DNA of 64,000 bases from JANLVJ01 sp031363945 (lineage in GTDB: Bacteria > Bacteroidota > Bacteroidia > Sphingobacteriales > Sphingobacteriaceae). The DNA lies in NCBI GenBank assembly GCA_031363945.1, contig JANLVJ010000033.1, forward strand, positions 1 to 64,000, written 5' to 3'. The notes under the pieces were generated by a model. It saw only the letters and a list, made by a program, of their open reading frames with translations, was not told where the DNA came from and did not search any database. Position numbers and translations under genes: made by a program. Shown here in pieces: positions 27,181 to 36,684 of this stretch; within the stretch, counting starts at the first letter, position 1, and each line of letters starts with the position of its first letter.

Positions 27181-28782
27181 TTACTCTGTTTCTGAGAATC
27201 TTTTTAAATCTGATATTTTATTCACTGACATTGAATCAGCCTGAGATTTACGCATCATCAATGCGTACGAATTATTAAATCCATGGGGTTCAAGCCATTC
27301 AAGCTGGTATTTTTTTCGGAATTCAGACTGCACATACCTGTATAATTTTTCCTGATCTGCGAAAAGCAACTCGCTGGTTTTCAAATCGGGCTTTAAAATG
27401 ACCAGTAAACCTGTTCCTGTATATTCAGGATAAAGATCGATGGATCCATTTTTTAAGGCTGAAAAGACAATTTCAGTACCCCCAAGATTCAGCTTAAGGC
27501 GGGTATCACAACTGGTATAGCCCCTGATAAGCATACTGTAAATATTTACCAGAATCTGCTGTTCTCCAAAGATTTTAGCGCCTATCGTAATCGTTGGTCC
27601 TGATACTGTAAGTGGGGCATGGTAAAGTCCTATTGATTTTAGAAAGTCAGCCGCAACCTTTTCAGGAGATTGCTTCTGATAGTCTACCTTATAATTCATT
27701 TCTGTCATCAATGAATCTGTAATTTTACCTTTAAGCTGGTTTAAAACTAATTTGATTTCAGGATTCGCCTTAATGACAACCTGCCTTATAACAGGGGCTG
27801 CAAAATAGGGCGGAAAAACATGCCTGTCATCTCTTAAAACTTTCAGCTTATAGGTTTTTAGTCTACCATCTGTTGAATAGCCGCTAATAATATTGAGTTT
27901 CTTTTCGTATACCGCCTGATACATTATTGCATCATTGATTACTACATGTTTTAATTTGAGATTATAAAGTCGAAGAAGTCCTGGATAACCGTCACTACGC
28001 CCGATAAATTCAGGAGTAAATCCAGCTAAAAAACTATTCTTCTTATATGAAAAATGGCCTGTATGAGTAGTATTTCGTTGAATTAATCCATTACTTAGAT
28101 ATGCTAATGGGATGATTAATAATACTGGCGCCCACCTAAAAAGTTTTTTTAAGGCCGAAGCCGATAAGTGCTGGATTAATGAAAATACAGCATCAAGTAC
28201 TAAAGCAAGTACTGCAGCAGGTATTGCACCAGCAAGCATCATTGTTGGATTATTTAATGAAATTCCACCAAATATAAATTCACCCAGTCCACCAGCGCCT
28301 ATATAAGCTGCCAGTGTGGCGACTCCAACATTTATAACTGTGGCTGTTCTCAGACCAGCTATAATGACTGGCATAGCTAGAGGAATTTCAACTTTTATCA
28401 AGCTTTGTGTTCTTGACATACCCATTGCTCTGGCGGCTTCCCGTAATTGCTCGTCAATCCCATTTATGCCAGTATATGTATTTCTAAGAATGGGCATGAT
28501 GGCATAGAGAAATAATGAAAATAGTGCAGGAGCATAACCAATTCCCATTATAGGGATCAAAATGCCTAAGAGCGCTAATGAGGGTATAGTTTGAAGAATT
28601 CCACTAAAACCAAGAATCGGACCAGACCATTTTTTGAACTGAGAAATAAAAATCCCTAATGGAATGGCTATCATTGCTGCCAGCACTACCGATAGAAATG
28701 TAAGGCTTGCATGTTGTATTAATTGTTCGAAAAGTCTTGCCCTTTCAGTAAACATATACTCAAACACGGAGGGCATATTCAC
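27181..28782 (-). CDS. Osmoprotectant-type ABC permease fused to substrate-binding protein
   Basis: 533 residues in two parts. Residues 1-215 are a BPD-type permease with about six membrane segments and the EAA loop (EAARAMGMSRTQ). Residues about 255-533 are an OpuAC/OpuCC-type glycine betaine/choline-binding domain (ITIGAKIFGEQQILVNIY, SIDLYPEYTGTGL, LEPHGFNNSYALMMRK). Such fusions tether the binding domain to the channel on the periplasmic side and import betaine, choline or carnitine. The GTG at 28782 overlaps the ATPase stop (GTGA); ATG at 28776 is an alternative. Confidence 0.88.
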   Translation of the reverse strand: MNMPSVFEYMFTERARLFEQLIQHASLTFLSVVLAAMIAIPLGIFISQFKKWSGPILGFSGILQTIPSLALLGILIPIMGIGYAPALFSLFLYAIMPILRNTYTGINGIDEQLREAARAMGMSRTQSLIKVEIPLAMPVIIAGLRTATVINVGVATLAAYIGAGGLGEFIFGGISLNNPTMMLAGAIPAAVLALVLDAVFSLIQHLSASALKKLFRWAPVLLIIPLAYLSNGLIQRNTTHTGHFSYKKNSFLAGFTPEFIGRSDGYPGLLRLYNLKLKHVVINDAIMYQAVYEKKLNIISGYSTDGRLKTYKLKVLRDDRHVFPPYFAAPVIRQVVIKANPEIKLVLNQLKGKITDSLMTEMNYKVDYQKQSPEKVAADFLKSIGLYHAPLTVSGPTITIGAKIFGEQQILVNIYSMLIRGYTSCDTRLKLNLGGTEIVFSALKNGSIDLYPEYTGTGLLVILKPDLKTSELLFADQEKLYRYVQSEFRKKYQLEWLEPHGFNNSYALMMRKSQADSMSVNKISDLKRFSETE

Positions 28783-29786
28783 GAACTGACGTTAGTAAAA
28801 GTCAATGTTCGTTTTTTTAGATACCTGAAATAAGAATTCATGAACAGTTCTTTATTTAAAATCAGGAACTCAGCACCTAAAACTGATTTCCACTCAATAT
28901 GTTGAAAATCATCAGAATTGATGGTGAATATTTCCAATAATTTTCTTGCGCTGTCTTGAAGTTCAATGAAGTGTTTTGTAGACAAAGGTATACTCCTAAA
29001 CTCTCTTATCGATTTCAGTTCAGGAAGCAGGTCGGCAAATGTTATACATTCGAGCATTAAGCTAAAATGCTGGTCTTTAAAAAAGTCAGATACTATTTTT
29101 GAAGCTGGATGCAACAAAAAGTCTATAGGTTTACCAACCTGAATGAGTCGCCCCTCAAACATCAGCCCAATGCGATCAGCCAATATAAATGCTTCCTGTA
29201 TATCATGAGTAACCATTAATATGGTTTTATTTTTTAGTTCTTCCAGTGTTTTAAATTCATTGCGTATTGAATTTCGGGTAACCGGGTCTAACGCACCCAA
29301 GGGTTCATCCATTAATAAAACTGGGGGTGAAGCCATTAAAGCTCTGATCATACCAATCCGCTGTTGTTGCCCACCACTTAATTCTGCAGGAAATCTATGC
29401 AAGTATCTTATTGGATCCAGACCGAAAACTGCCATTAGTTCAGCTGACCGTCTGTTAATTTTTTCTTTATCCCAATTAAGTAGAACTGGTACAATTGCGA
29501 TGTTTTCTTTTACTGTATAATGGGGGAATAACCCGTAAAATTGCATTACATATCCTATACCCTTTCTTAACTGGGTAGCATCTATTTCAGAAATATCAAT
29601 ATTATTTAAAAGAACCTGGCCGGCATCTGGTTTAATGAGACGGTTGACCATTTTTAGTGAGGTAGTCTTGCCTGAACCACTTTCACCCAACAGCACAAAT
29701 AATTCACCTTCCTCAATTTTAAGACTTAAGTTATCGACCGCAAACCTCCCCCTGTACGATTTATAAATCTGTTTGAAATTAATCAT
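28779..29786 (-). CDS. Osmoprotectant-type ABC transporter ATP-binding protein
   Basis: 335 residues. Walker A GESGSGKTTS (about 33-42), Q-loop YVMQFYGLFPHY, signature LSGGQQQRIG (about 140-149), Walker B VLLMDEPLGALDP and switch His TVTH-like MVTHDIQEAF. It matches OpuCA/ProV-type ATPases. The last 100 residues are not a recognisable CBS pair, so any ionic-strength sensing would have to differ from OpuA. It is the first gene of a two-gene unit with the permease fusion. Confidence 0.9.
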   Translation of the reverse strand: MINFKQIYKSYRGRFAVDNLSLKIEEGELFVLLGESGSGKTTSLKMVNRLIKPDAGQVLLNNIDISEIDATQLRKGIGYVMQFYGLFPHYTVKENIAIVPVLLNWDKEKINRRSAELMAVFGLDPIRYLHRFPAELSGGQQQRIGMIRALMASPPVLLMDEPLGALDPVTRNSIRNEFKTLEELKNKTILMVTHDIQEAFILADRIGLMFEGRLIQVGKPIDFLLHPASKIVSDFFKDQHFSLMLECITFADLLPELKSIREFRSIPLSTKHFIELQDSARKLLEIFTINSDDFQHIEWKSVLGAEFLILNKELFMNSYFRYLKKRTLTFTNVSS

Positions 29787-29815
29787 TTGTGAATAGTTGA
29801 ATAAATAGTGGGTAA

Positions 29816-31222
29816 TTATACCTGATTAGTTTTCTCCTGGAAGGTGGCAAACAAGTTGTTTAATGATTCACTAAAAGTAGGATGAGCGAAAACCCCGTCT
29901 CTAAGTAAGGTATATTTTAATTTTCCGAGAATTGCCAGGTTTAAAACACTTGAGATCTCACCACCGTAAACCCCAAGCACAGAAGCACCAAGAATTTCAT
30001 CTGTATCTGCATCAACAATTGCCTTCATAAATCCTGCTGTTTCACCAGATTCAATTGCTCTGGCAACAGAGCTCATTGGTAATCTGGCAATTTTATAATT
30101 CAATTTTTTTTCAATCGCTTCTTTTTCTGTAATTCCAGTTCTGCCAAGCTCAGGGTCTGTAAATACGCAGTAAGGGACTACCCTGTTTTTCGTACTCTTT
30201 TTTACAGGTTCAAACAAGTTATTGCTTAATATCCTGAAATCATCATAGGCTATATGTGTGAAAGCTGGGCCTCCATTCACATCGCCCAGGGCGAAGATAC
30301 CTTTAGCGGAAGTTTCTAAAAACTCATCGACCTGGATATACCCTTTTTCAGTTTTGGTTATCCCGGCATTCTCGAGTTTCAGCTCTTTTAATTCCGGGGC
30401 ACGGCCCAGGGCGGTCATTAAATGTGTACCAGTTAGTACTACATCTTTTCCGTCTTTGATGAATAGTGCAGAAACAGACTTATCTGCATTACTGCCGACA
30501 GATTTAATTTGAGAATTTAATTTGAAGCTAATTCCTTCCTTTTCCAGAATATTTTTCATCTCCTGGGCAACATCTTTATCTTCACGCTGGAGAATATGAT
30601 CATGCCTTTCTATAATCGTTACGTTAGATCCAAGTCGATTAAAAAGCTGGCCAAATTCGAGAGCAATATAACTGCCACCGAGTATGATCAGCTGTTTGGG
30701 TATTGCGTCAAGATCCATTATAGAAGTTGAATCTAGATATGGTACATTTTCAATTCCAGGTAAATCGGGGATTTGATTTTTTGCTCCTGTATTAATGACT
30801 ATTATTTTTGAAGTAAGAAATTGAATCTCATTCTTGTCATTGACGACACATACTACTTCACTTGATTCAAACGAAGCAGTACCGTAAAATAAAGTGATGA
30901 ATGGATCAGAACTTAATCGCTTTTCCGAACTCTTTCGGGAGTCAAGAACTACCTGATTTTTTCTTTTAACTATAGCGGAAAGATCTATAGCAGAATCTGG
31001 GTGATTTACCCCAAAGTAGGCTCCCCGCTTATTCAAATAGGCTACTCTGGCCGAAGCGATCATTGTTTTTGTAGGCGTGCATCCATAATTGACGCATGTA
31101 CCACCTATGAATGCTTTTTCAATGATTGCTACCTTCCGGTTTCTGGCGGCAAGAAAACTGGCCAGTGGAGATCCTGCCTGACCTGTTCCAATAATAATGG
31201 CATCAAAAAATTGTACTTTCAT
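29816..31222 (-). CDS. Pyridine nucleotide-disulfide oxidoreductase (RclA/MerA-like)
   Basis: 468 residues. FAD-binding IIGTGQAGSPLASFLA, redox-active disulfide GGTCVNYGCTPTK (Cys43/Cys48), NAD(P)-binding LGGSYIALEFGQLF, second FAD motif GIFALGDVNGGPAF, and a C-terminal dimer domain with FAHPTFSESLNNLF, the position of the His-Glu pair in the glutathione-reductase family. There is no N-terminal heavy-metal domain and no C-terminal Cys pair, so it is not a true mercuric reductase; RclA/YkgC-like or thiol/quinone reductase activity is more likely. It ends 29 bases before the ABC ATPase gene. Confidence 0.82.
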   Translation of the reverse strand: MKVQFFDAIIIGTGQAGSPLASFLAARNRKVAIIEKAFIGGTCVNYGCTPTKTMIASARVAYLNKRGAYFGVNHPDSAIDLSAIVKRKNQVVLDSRKSSEKRLSSDPFITLFYGTASFESSEVVCVVNDKNEIQFLTSKIIVINTGAKNQIPDLPGIENVPYLDSTSIMDLDAIPKQLIILGGSYIALEFGQLFNRLGSNVTIIERHDHILQREDKDVAQEMKNILEKEGISFKLNSQIKSVGSNADKSVSALFIKDGKDVVLTGTHLMTALGRAPELKELKLENAGITKTEKGYIQVDEFLETSAKGIFALGDVNGGPAFTHIAYDDFRILSNNLFEPVKKSTKNRVVPYCVFTDPELGRTGITEKEAIEKKLNYKIARLPMSSVARAIESGETAGFMKAIVDADTDEILGASVLGVYGGEISSVLNLAILGKLKYTLLRDGVFAHPTFSESLNNLFATFQEKTNQV

Positions 31223-31374
31223 ATCAAATTTAATTGGTAAGAGTTGAACGATTAAGTTTATTATGAACTTTTAGTAAATAAAAAGTAAAATTTACTTAAA
31301 CTTTAGTTTCATTTGGTCGTACAAATACATATTGATAAAATATAATCTTACTTTTAGACTTTCACCCCATCACT

Positions 31375-32544
31375 ATGACGCTCGTTACTATACTCATCTT
31401 TTTCAGTGCGATGATTATGACCCTTCTGGCTATACCTCCAGTAATTAAAATTGCAAAACTTAAACACTTATTTGATGAACCCTCGGAGGATCGTAAGATT
31501 CATATTTACAAGACACCGAATTTGGGTGGAATAGGCATCTTTATTTCAATTTTGTTAACAATTTGCCTATTAATTCCATTTAATTTAATACCTCATATAA
31601 ATTATATAATCGCTTCAACAGTAATATTGTTTGTACTTGGTTTGAAGGATGATTTAGTTGGTTTAAGTCCCCTTATAAAATTCATTGCCCAGATAGTTGC
31701 TGCAGGTATTATTTGTTATTTTGCTGATATCAGGCTGACAAGTTTGTACGGATTTTTTGGTATAGGTGATATTTCTGTACCACTCAGTATACTGGTTTCG
31801 ATACTGGTAATACTATTGGTCGTCAATGCATTTAACCTGATTGATGGTATTGATTGCCTCTCAGGTATTATTGGATTAATTGTTTCTATTTCCTTTACTT
31901 TTGCCTTCTACGCATTACACCAGCAAGGTTTAATGTACCTCTCAATTTGTATTGGCGGTAGTCTAACGGGGTTTTTATATTTTAACAAGTCTCCTGCAAA
32001 GATTTTTATGGGCGATACAGGCTCTCTGATGCTAGGTTTTTTGATAGCAATTTTATCAATTAAATTTGTTGAGTTTAATAAATTCAATGCGATTACAAAT
32101 GCACAACCCGTATTCAGGTCAGCTCCTGCAATGGTTTGCGGACTTTTAATAGTGCCAATATTTGATACACTCAGGGTGTTTACACTTAGATTAATAAAAG
32201 GGGTTTCACCTTTTAACGCAGACAGAAATCATATTCATCATCGGTTAATCGATTTTAAGCTATCCCATATACAGTCAAGTGGAGTGCTAGCCGCTATAAA
32301 TTTATTTTTTATTGCAATAGTCTACCTTCTACAGGATATTGGAACGCTAGAACTATTTATGTTTATAAGTATTCTGGCCCTGACGCTAAACGTAATATCA
32401 TGGCATTTCGCCAATCTGCATACTAGAACTGAATTAAATTCAGGAAACGAAGAAGAAGTCATGGAACTCGATAACGTTGTGAGTTTGGCAAAAAAGAATA
32501 TTTTTAGTCATGAATTTAAAAAGAAGTTCAACCATCCTTTGTAA
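31375..32544 (+). CDS. Undecaprenyl-phosphate sugar-1-phosphate transferase (WecA/MraY family)
   Basis: 389 residues with about 10-11 membrane segments. Family motifs are LKDDLVGLSP (DDxxGL metal site), NAFNLIDGIDCLSG, FMGDTGSLMLGF and NHIHHRLID. It transfers GlcNAc-1-phosphate or a related sugar phosphate onto undecaprenyl phosphate, starting repeat-unit assembly on the inner membrane. It is probably the initiating enzyme for the exopolysaccharide made from the 35-64 kb genes, an inference from position. A strong terminator follows. Confidence 0.9.
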   Translation: MTLVTILIFFSAMIMTLLAIPPVIKIAKLKHLFDEPSEDRKIHIYKTPNLGGIGIFISILLTICLLIPFNLIPHINYIIASTVILFVLGLKDDLVGLSPLIKFIAQIVAAGIICYFADIRLTSLYGFFGIGDISVPLSILVSILVILLVVNAFNLIDGIDCLSGIIGLIVSISFTFAFYALHQQGLMYLSICIGGSLTGFLYFNKSPAKIFMGDTGSLMLGFLIAILSIKFVEFNKFNAITNAQPVFRSAPAMVCGLLIVPIFDTLRVFTLRLIKGVSPFNADRNHIHHRLIDFKLSHIQSSGVLAAINLFFIAIVYLLQDIGTLELFMFISILALTLNVISWHFANLHTRTELNSGNEEEVMELDNVVSLAKKNIFSHEFKKKFNHPL

Positions 32545-32560
32545 ATATCAATCTTAACAG

Positions 32561-32592
32561 AACAAAGCCAGCTCTTGCTGGCTTTGTTGTTT
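32561..32592 (+). terminator. Rho-independent terminator
   Basis: A perfect 12-bp stem, aacaaagccagc (32561-32572) with gctggctttgtt (32577-32588), and a tctt loop, followed by gttt. It ends the WecA-type gene. A degraded look-alike occurs at 48113-48132. Confidence 0.85.
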
Positions 32593-32908
32593 AAAGGTAA
32601 TCCGTCAGAGTCCTATCACTATCAAAGCTAAGACTTAAGACAGTCACTGGTACTTTCAGGTCAGATAATTGTTAATATTATCTGGGTTTAATAAAATCAA
32701 ATACCAGATTTTTGATTAAATGATATTACTTTTAGTTGTTGTGGTTTAAAGTCCTAAGGTTTTAAAAGTAAAATTTCAATCTTCAGGCCTTTTTATGTCA
32801 GCCATTCCAAATTCCGAAGGCTTTATTATTCTTCGGATCAAAAGTCGAATGCAACAAGATAAAAATTTATAGCTTGTTGACCTATGTTAAAATATTGCAG
32901 ATTAAGTG
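32593..32908. other. Intergenic stretch with probable flippase tail remnant
   Basis: No intact gene. An 8-bp inverted repeat (cagataat/attatctg, 32662-32684) has no T tract. On the - strand, about 32838-32905 can be read as LNLQYFNIGQQAINFYL, which resembles the end of a flippase (QY.KI..QA). It adjoins the left end of the IS30-like element, which would fit an insertion that split the flippase gene. Confidence 0.35.
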
Positions 32909-33908
32909 GTGCAGAAAGAGAATTTATCATGGTTTCATTGGTTCTTGGAAAGACTTACCGTGCCATTGCAGGTGAGATAAACAGGAATATCAGCACCATT
33001 AGTAGAGAAACCGCTTTCTATCTTCGTTAAAATGATGCGTATAGTGCAAAAGATGCTCAAGAGGATGCTCTTCGTTTACGTACCCGTAAGCGTTGGGGAA
33101 CTAAGATTGCTTGTAAAAAAGAACTTGTTAACTTTATTCACAAGAAACTACGGTTAAAATGGTCCCCTATGCAGATCAGTAATACCCTTAAAAAGCAGTT
33201 TCCATCCAATCAAGCGATGAATGTGAGCCATCAAGCTACATATACCTACCTGTATATGCTTCCCAAAGGAGAGCTTCGCAAGGAGCTTATCAGTCACCTC
33301 AGGTAGGAGAAAAAGCTTCGCCAGAACCGCAAAGGGGTGACTGAAAAACGGGGGCCGATACCCAACATGATTTCCATTCACGAAAGGCCTGCCGAGGTAG
33401 CCGACCGTATTATCCCGGGACACTGGGAAGGTGAACTGATCATGGGAAAAGACTACGCAAGCGCCATAGGTACCCTGGTTGAGCGCACTACCCTAACAGT
33501 GATCCTGGTCCCCTTAAAGGCAAAGGATGCACTGTCCGTAAGAAAAGCTTTTGCTAAAGAGCTCAAGACCTTACCTAAACAAATGCGCCTGTGCATGACT
33601 TACGACAGAGGCAAAGAAATGAGCCAGCACCAGCTCTTCACCAAGGAAACTAAAATGCAAGTCTATTTTTGCGACCCTTACAGTCCGTGGCAGCGGGGAA
33701 CGAATGAGAATACTAATATGCTGATCAGGGGCTTTTTTAAAAAAGGTACAGACTTCAATACGCTTACCAGAAAAAATATTAAAAACGTTCAACATATGTT
33801 AAACCAACGTCCCAGGGCAACATTGAATTGGGATACCCCTAAAGAAAAATTTACAGAGTTGCTTGTTGCGTTAGAAGCTTGAATGGACCATTCTAAATTC
33901 TTCTGCAC
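32909..33908 (+). mobile_element. IS30-family insertion sequence, inactivated
   Basis: A transposase of the IS30 family lies inside imperfect terminal inverted repeats: gtgcagaa followed by a gaattta block at 32909 onward, and its inverse ending ttctgcac at 33901-33908, with a 3-base length difference. The span is 1000 bp, normal for IS30. The right end directly abuts the flippase pseudogene (33911-35218), and a probable flippase tail is on the left. The left repeat runs into the first transposase codons, which is unusual, so the exact left end is provisional. Confidence 0.6.
32929..33882 (+). pseudogene. IS30-family transposase with two in-frame stop codons
   Basis: One continuous frame, readable back to 32884, encodes an IS30 transposase. 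It has an HTH segment (LGKTYRAIAGEINRNISTISRE) and a DDE domain with GHWEGELIMG, LVERTT, TYDRGKEM, DPYSPWQRGTNENTN and LNQRPRATLNWDTP. It is interrupted by TAA at 33028-33030 and TAG at 33304-33306, with no frameshift. Both stops are one C-to-T change from Gln codons. The first acidic residue of the DDE triad is Glu where relatives usually have WEGD. The intact part after the second stop starts at 33337. The product is very likely inactive. Confidence 0.85.
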
Positions 33909-33910
33909 TA

Positions 33911-35218
33911 GATAAATATAATTATTCCCATAATTAGCAACACTATAATATATGAATAGTTTATGTTAATTAACCCAAAATGTTTTCCCAAATAAATAGC
34001 GAGTAGTATTTTAAAAATCGTGCTTAATATAAAGGTATAATTGTATTTTAATTTTGCCGATTCAATTTAACAGGTAGCAGTGAATCATCATCCAACAAGT
34101 TCCGATAACATACAAACCCATAGAAAATGATAATGAGAAAGGAACACTTATTGTATTGCCCAACCAAATCTTAAATATTATTGGAGATAATATCATGAGA
34201 AAAGCTATAAACATCGCTGTAATAATCCAGTATCTATAAATTTTTTAAAATACTGACTTTATCCATTCAAAATCTTGTTTTGCGTATGCGTCGGTAAATG
34301 CACTCCAAAATGGAGTCATAATAATAGCAAACCCCATTATGATCACAGAGAATAACTTGTAAGCTATATTGAATGTAGTTACCTTCTCTGGACCAAATAA
34401 TCGTATAATAATAATATTATCAGTTTGAAAAAGTAAAATACCCCCGATTTTTATAAAGAAAAATATTTCACCCAGACTCAAAAGCTCTTTTGTATATTTT
34501 AATTGAATGAGGTTGAACCTGGGAGAAATTTCCCTGAAGCGCGCAGAAAATAAAAATATTCCAGAAACTAGTTGAACAAAATTGGGATTCCCGCCAAAAT
34601 TAATACTAATATTAGTAGTGAATTTTCAGTATTTTTGAGTAATATCAATATAACTATTAGAGAACCAATCTGGCTTATTAAATTAATTACTGATACCCAT
34701 ACAACTTTATGAAATGCAGTTAGAATTGTATTTATTGTCTGTAAAACAAATTGTAGGCAAAGAAGTCTGAAAATCATCAATGAAATAACACTTAATTCGG
34801 ATGATGATATTTCAATCGTATTTAATACTTCGTTCCAGTTAATAAAGTAATGAATCGCATAATATGTCAGGAACAAAAAAATGGATATTACTATCAGGAT
34901 GGCATACGTAGTACTCACATATATTCTAGAACTTTCCTTCTCATATAGGGCATTTGATTCAGCAAGTTTGTTTTTTAAATCATTTCCTAATCCAACATCA
35001 AAAAAACTGACCCATCCGATCAATAAGCTTAGTGTGAGCCATATCCCTCATCGATTTTTATTCACAAATCTAATGGTTAAAGGAACTAGAATAAGGGTTA
35101 TCAGAATACTTATTGCTTTAAGTCCAAATAAAATGAAAATATTCTTTTTGGCTAAAATTGTTCTTTTGTGCCCTGAATTAAAGAATGATTTTAATATCAA
35201 CTTAACTTTAACTAGCAT
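33911..35218 (-). pseudogene. Decayed oligosaccharide flippase (Wzx-like)
   Basis: A flippase related to the intact one at 58633-59997. It starts at ATG 35218 (MLVKVKLILKSFF), meets TGA at 35048-35050 just before GIWLTLSLLIGWVSFFD, stays in frame to a stop at 34568, shifts frame near 34575, continues with LLSLGEIFFFIKIGG and IIIIRLFGPEKVTTFNIAYK, meets TAA at 34245 and TGA at 34062, and shifts again near 34010 (LLAIYLGKHFGLINI). Homology stops at the right end of the IS30-like element. Several stops of all three kinds plus frameshifts show a dead gene. Its order relative to rmlA differs from that in the 58-64 kb locus. Confidence 0.82.
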
Positions 35219-35777
35219 AATTATTAACGGCTAAGTATTTGGCTAAAGTAAAACTGTGATGATCTATTCTTTAATCAAAGAATATGGACATTATTTCTAG
35301 TCATGCACATAAGCTATCAGCTTATTCATCTTTTCCAACTCATTGTTTTTGACAATCTGTCTTTAATAGCATGAGAGATATGAATTTCATTATGAAGGCA
35401 AAAAATAGAATATTAAATGGTCTTAATTAAATTTATGCCGGTGGCAAATTTCGAATAAAGCTCTTTCTTATATGTTATCGTTTCAATTATCAGTTGTCTA
35501 ATAAAGCTGGAATAATTTAACTTGATTTTGATTTTCCAGTGTAAGTGTCATACACAAAGTCAAAAAAGGATTTTATGTTAGTTCTTTCATTCTAAACTTT
35601 TTACCTTTTGTTGAAGAATCTAATATTATAAGGCTTTATCTTTAACCGGACTGTTACTGGTTGATAAATTAGTATGAATTTGTTACGGCAAGCTTCATAA
35701 GAAATAGCCTTCTTTGGGATTATTTAATTCTTGGGACTTATTTATTATTAATCTATTTTTAAACTATTGATACTAAA
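35219..35777. other. AT-rich intergenic region between divergent pseudogenes
   Basis: About 560 bases between the dead flippase (-) and the degenerate rmlA (+). I see no ORF of note, no RNA gene and no clear promoter match. It presumably holds the promoter of the gmd-SLBB-wzz operon. Confidence 0.4.
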
Positions 35778-36641
35778 ATGAAAGGAATAATATTAGCAGA
35801 AAGTTCAGGAACACGTCTTCATCCACTAACATTGGCAATGAGCAAGCAAATGATGACTGGTTTTGACGAACCGCTACTTTATTATCCGTTGTCAACGTTA
35901 TTGATGTCAGGCATTAGAGATTTACTTATAATTTTGTCACCTCATGATTTACCTCATTTTGTAAGACTTCTTGGAAATGGCGAAAATTTCGGCTTTCGCT
36001 TTACTTGTGCAGTACAGGAAACACCTAATGGACTTGCACAGGCATTTGTTATTGGAAAATCTTTTATTAGAAGTGATAAGGTTGCCCTGATTCTTGGAGA
36101 TAATATTTTTTATGGAGATGGATTATCAAATTTACTGCAACAATCGTCAGACCAAGATGGAGGGATAGTATTTGTTTACCATGTTTCAGATCCAGAACGC
36201 TATGGGATGGTTGAATTTTATAAAAATAATAGGGCTATTTCTATAGAAGAAAAGCCTAATATACCGAAATCAAATTACGTAGTTCCTGACATGTATTTTT
36301 GTGATAATTCAGTAGTCAGTATTGCTAAAACGATTAAGACTTCGGTAATAGGAGAATTTGAAATTACAGATGTAAACCAGTATTATCTGAGCATTAGTAA
36401 ACTAAAAGCTTCCACTTTAAGCAGGGGCACAGCCTGGCTTGATACTGGTACTTTTTTTTCCTTAATACAGGCTGGTCAATATATGCAGGTAATCGAAGAA
36501 CGGCAGGGTCAAAAAATTGGTTGTATCAAGGAAGACTCTTTTAGGTTGAATTAAATAGGAGCAAAGTAACGCAATAAAATAGCGGAACCACTCAAGAAAA
36601 GCGGCCATGGCGAATTTCTCCTCCAATTATTGAATGAATAA
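35778..36641 (+). pseudogene. Degenerate glucose-1-phosphate thymidylyltransferase
   Basis: The frame aligns over its whole length with RmlA but is decayed. The nucleotide loop usually AGGSGTRL is AESSGTRL, and the segment usually VYDKPMIYYPLS is GFDEPLLYYPLS, losing the Lys that contacts the substrate. The middle (LILGDNIFYGDG, HVSDPERYG, RGTAWLDTGTF) is conserved. TAA at 36552-36554 ends the ORF early, a second TAA is at 36567, and in the same frame the normal C-terminus follows (NKIAEPLKKSGHGEFLLQL) to TAA at 36639. A homologous copy at 63356-64000 is intact as far as seen. A leftover protein of 258 residues may still be made but is unlikely to be catalytic. Confidence 0.82.
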
Positions 36642-36684
36642 TTTTAAGGTAAAACAAATAGTTTAAACCATAGAGAAGACAATA

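Noticed and set aside
29816..31222. Mercuric reductase (merA)
   Set aside because: The redox disulfide is present but the N-terminal metal-binding domain and C-terminal vicinal Cys pair are absent, and no other mer genes are nearby.
32662..32684. Second terminator after the WecA-type gene
   Set aside because: An 8-bp inverted repeat exists but without a T tract, and a strong terminator already lies at 32561-32592.
33154..33423. Open frame on the - strand inside the transposase
   Set aside because: Antisense shadow of a recognised IS30 coding frame; no family resemblance.
32884..36641. Stop-codon recoding or an alternative genetic code as explanation for in-frame stops
   Set aside because: TAA, TAG and TGA all occur, together with frameshifts and a deletion, and only in the duplicated exopolysaccharide genes. 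Housekeeping genes (uvrB, dxs, glyA) are clean. Gene decay is the simpler reading.
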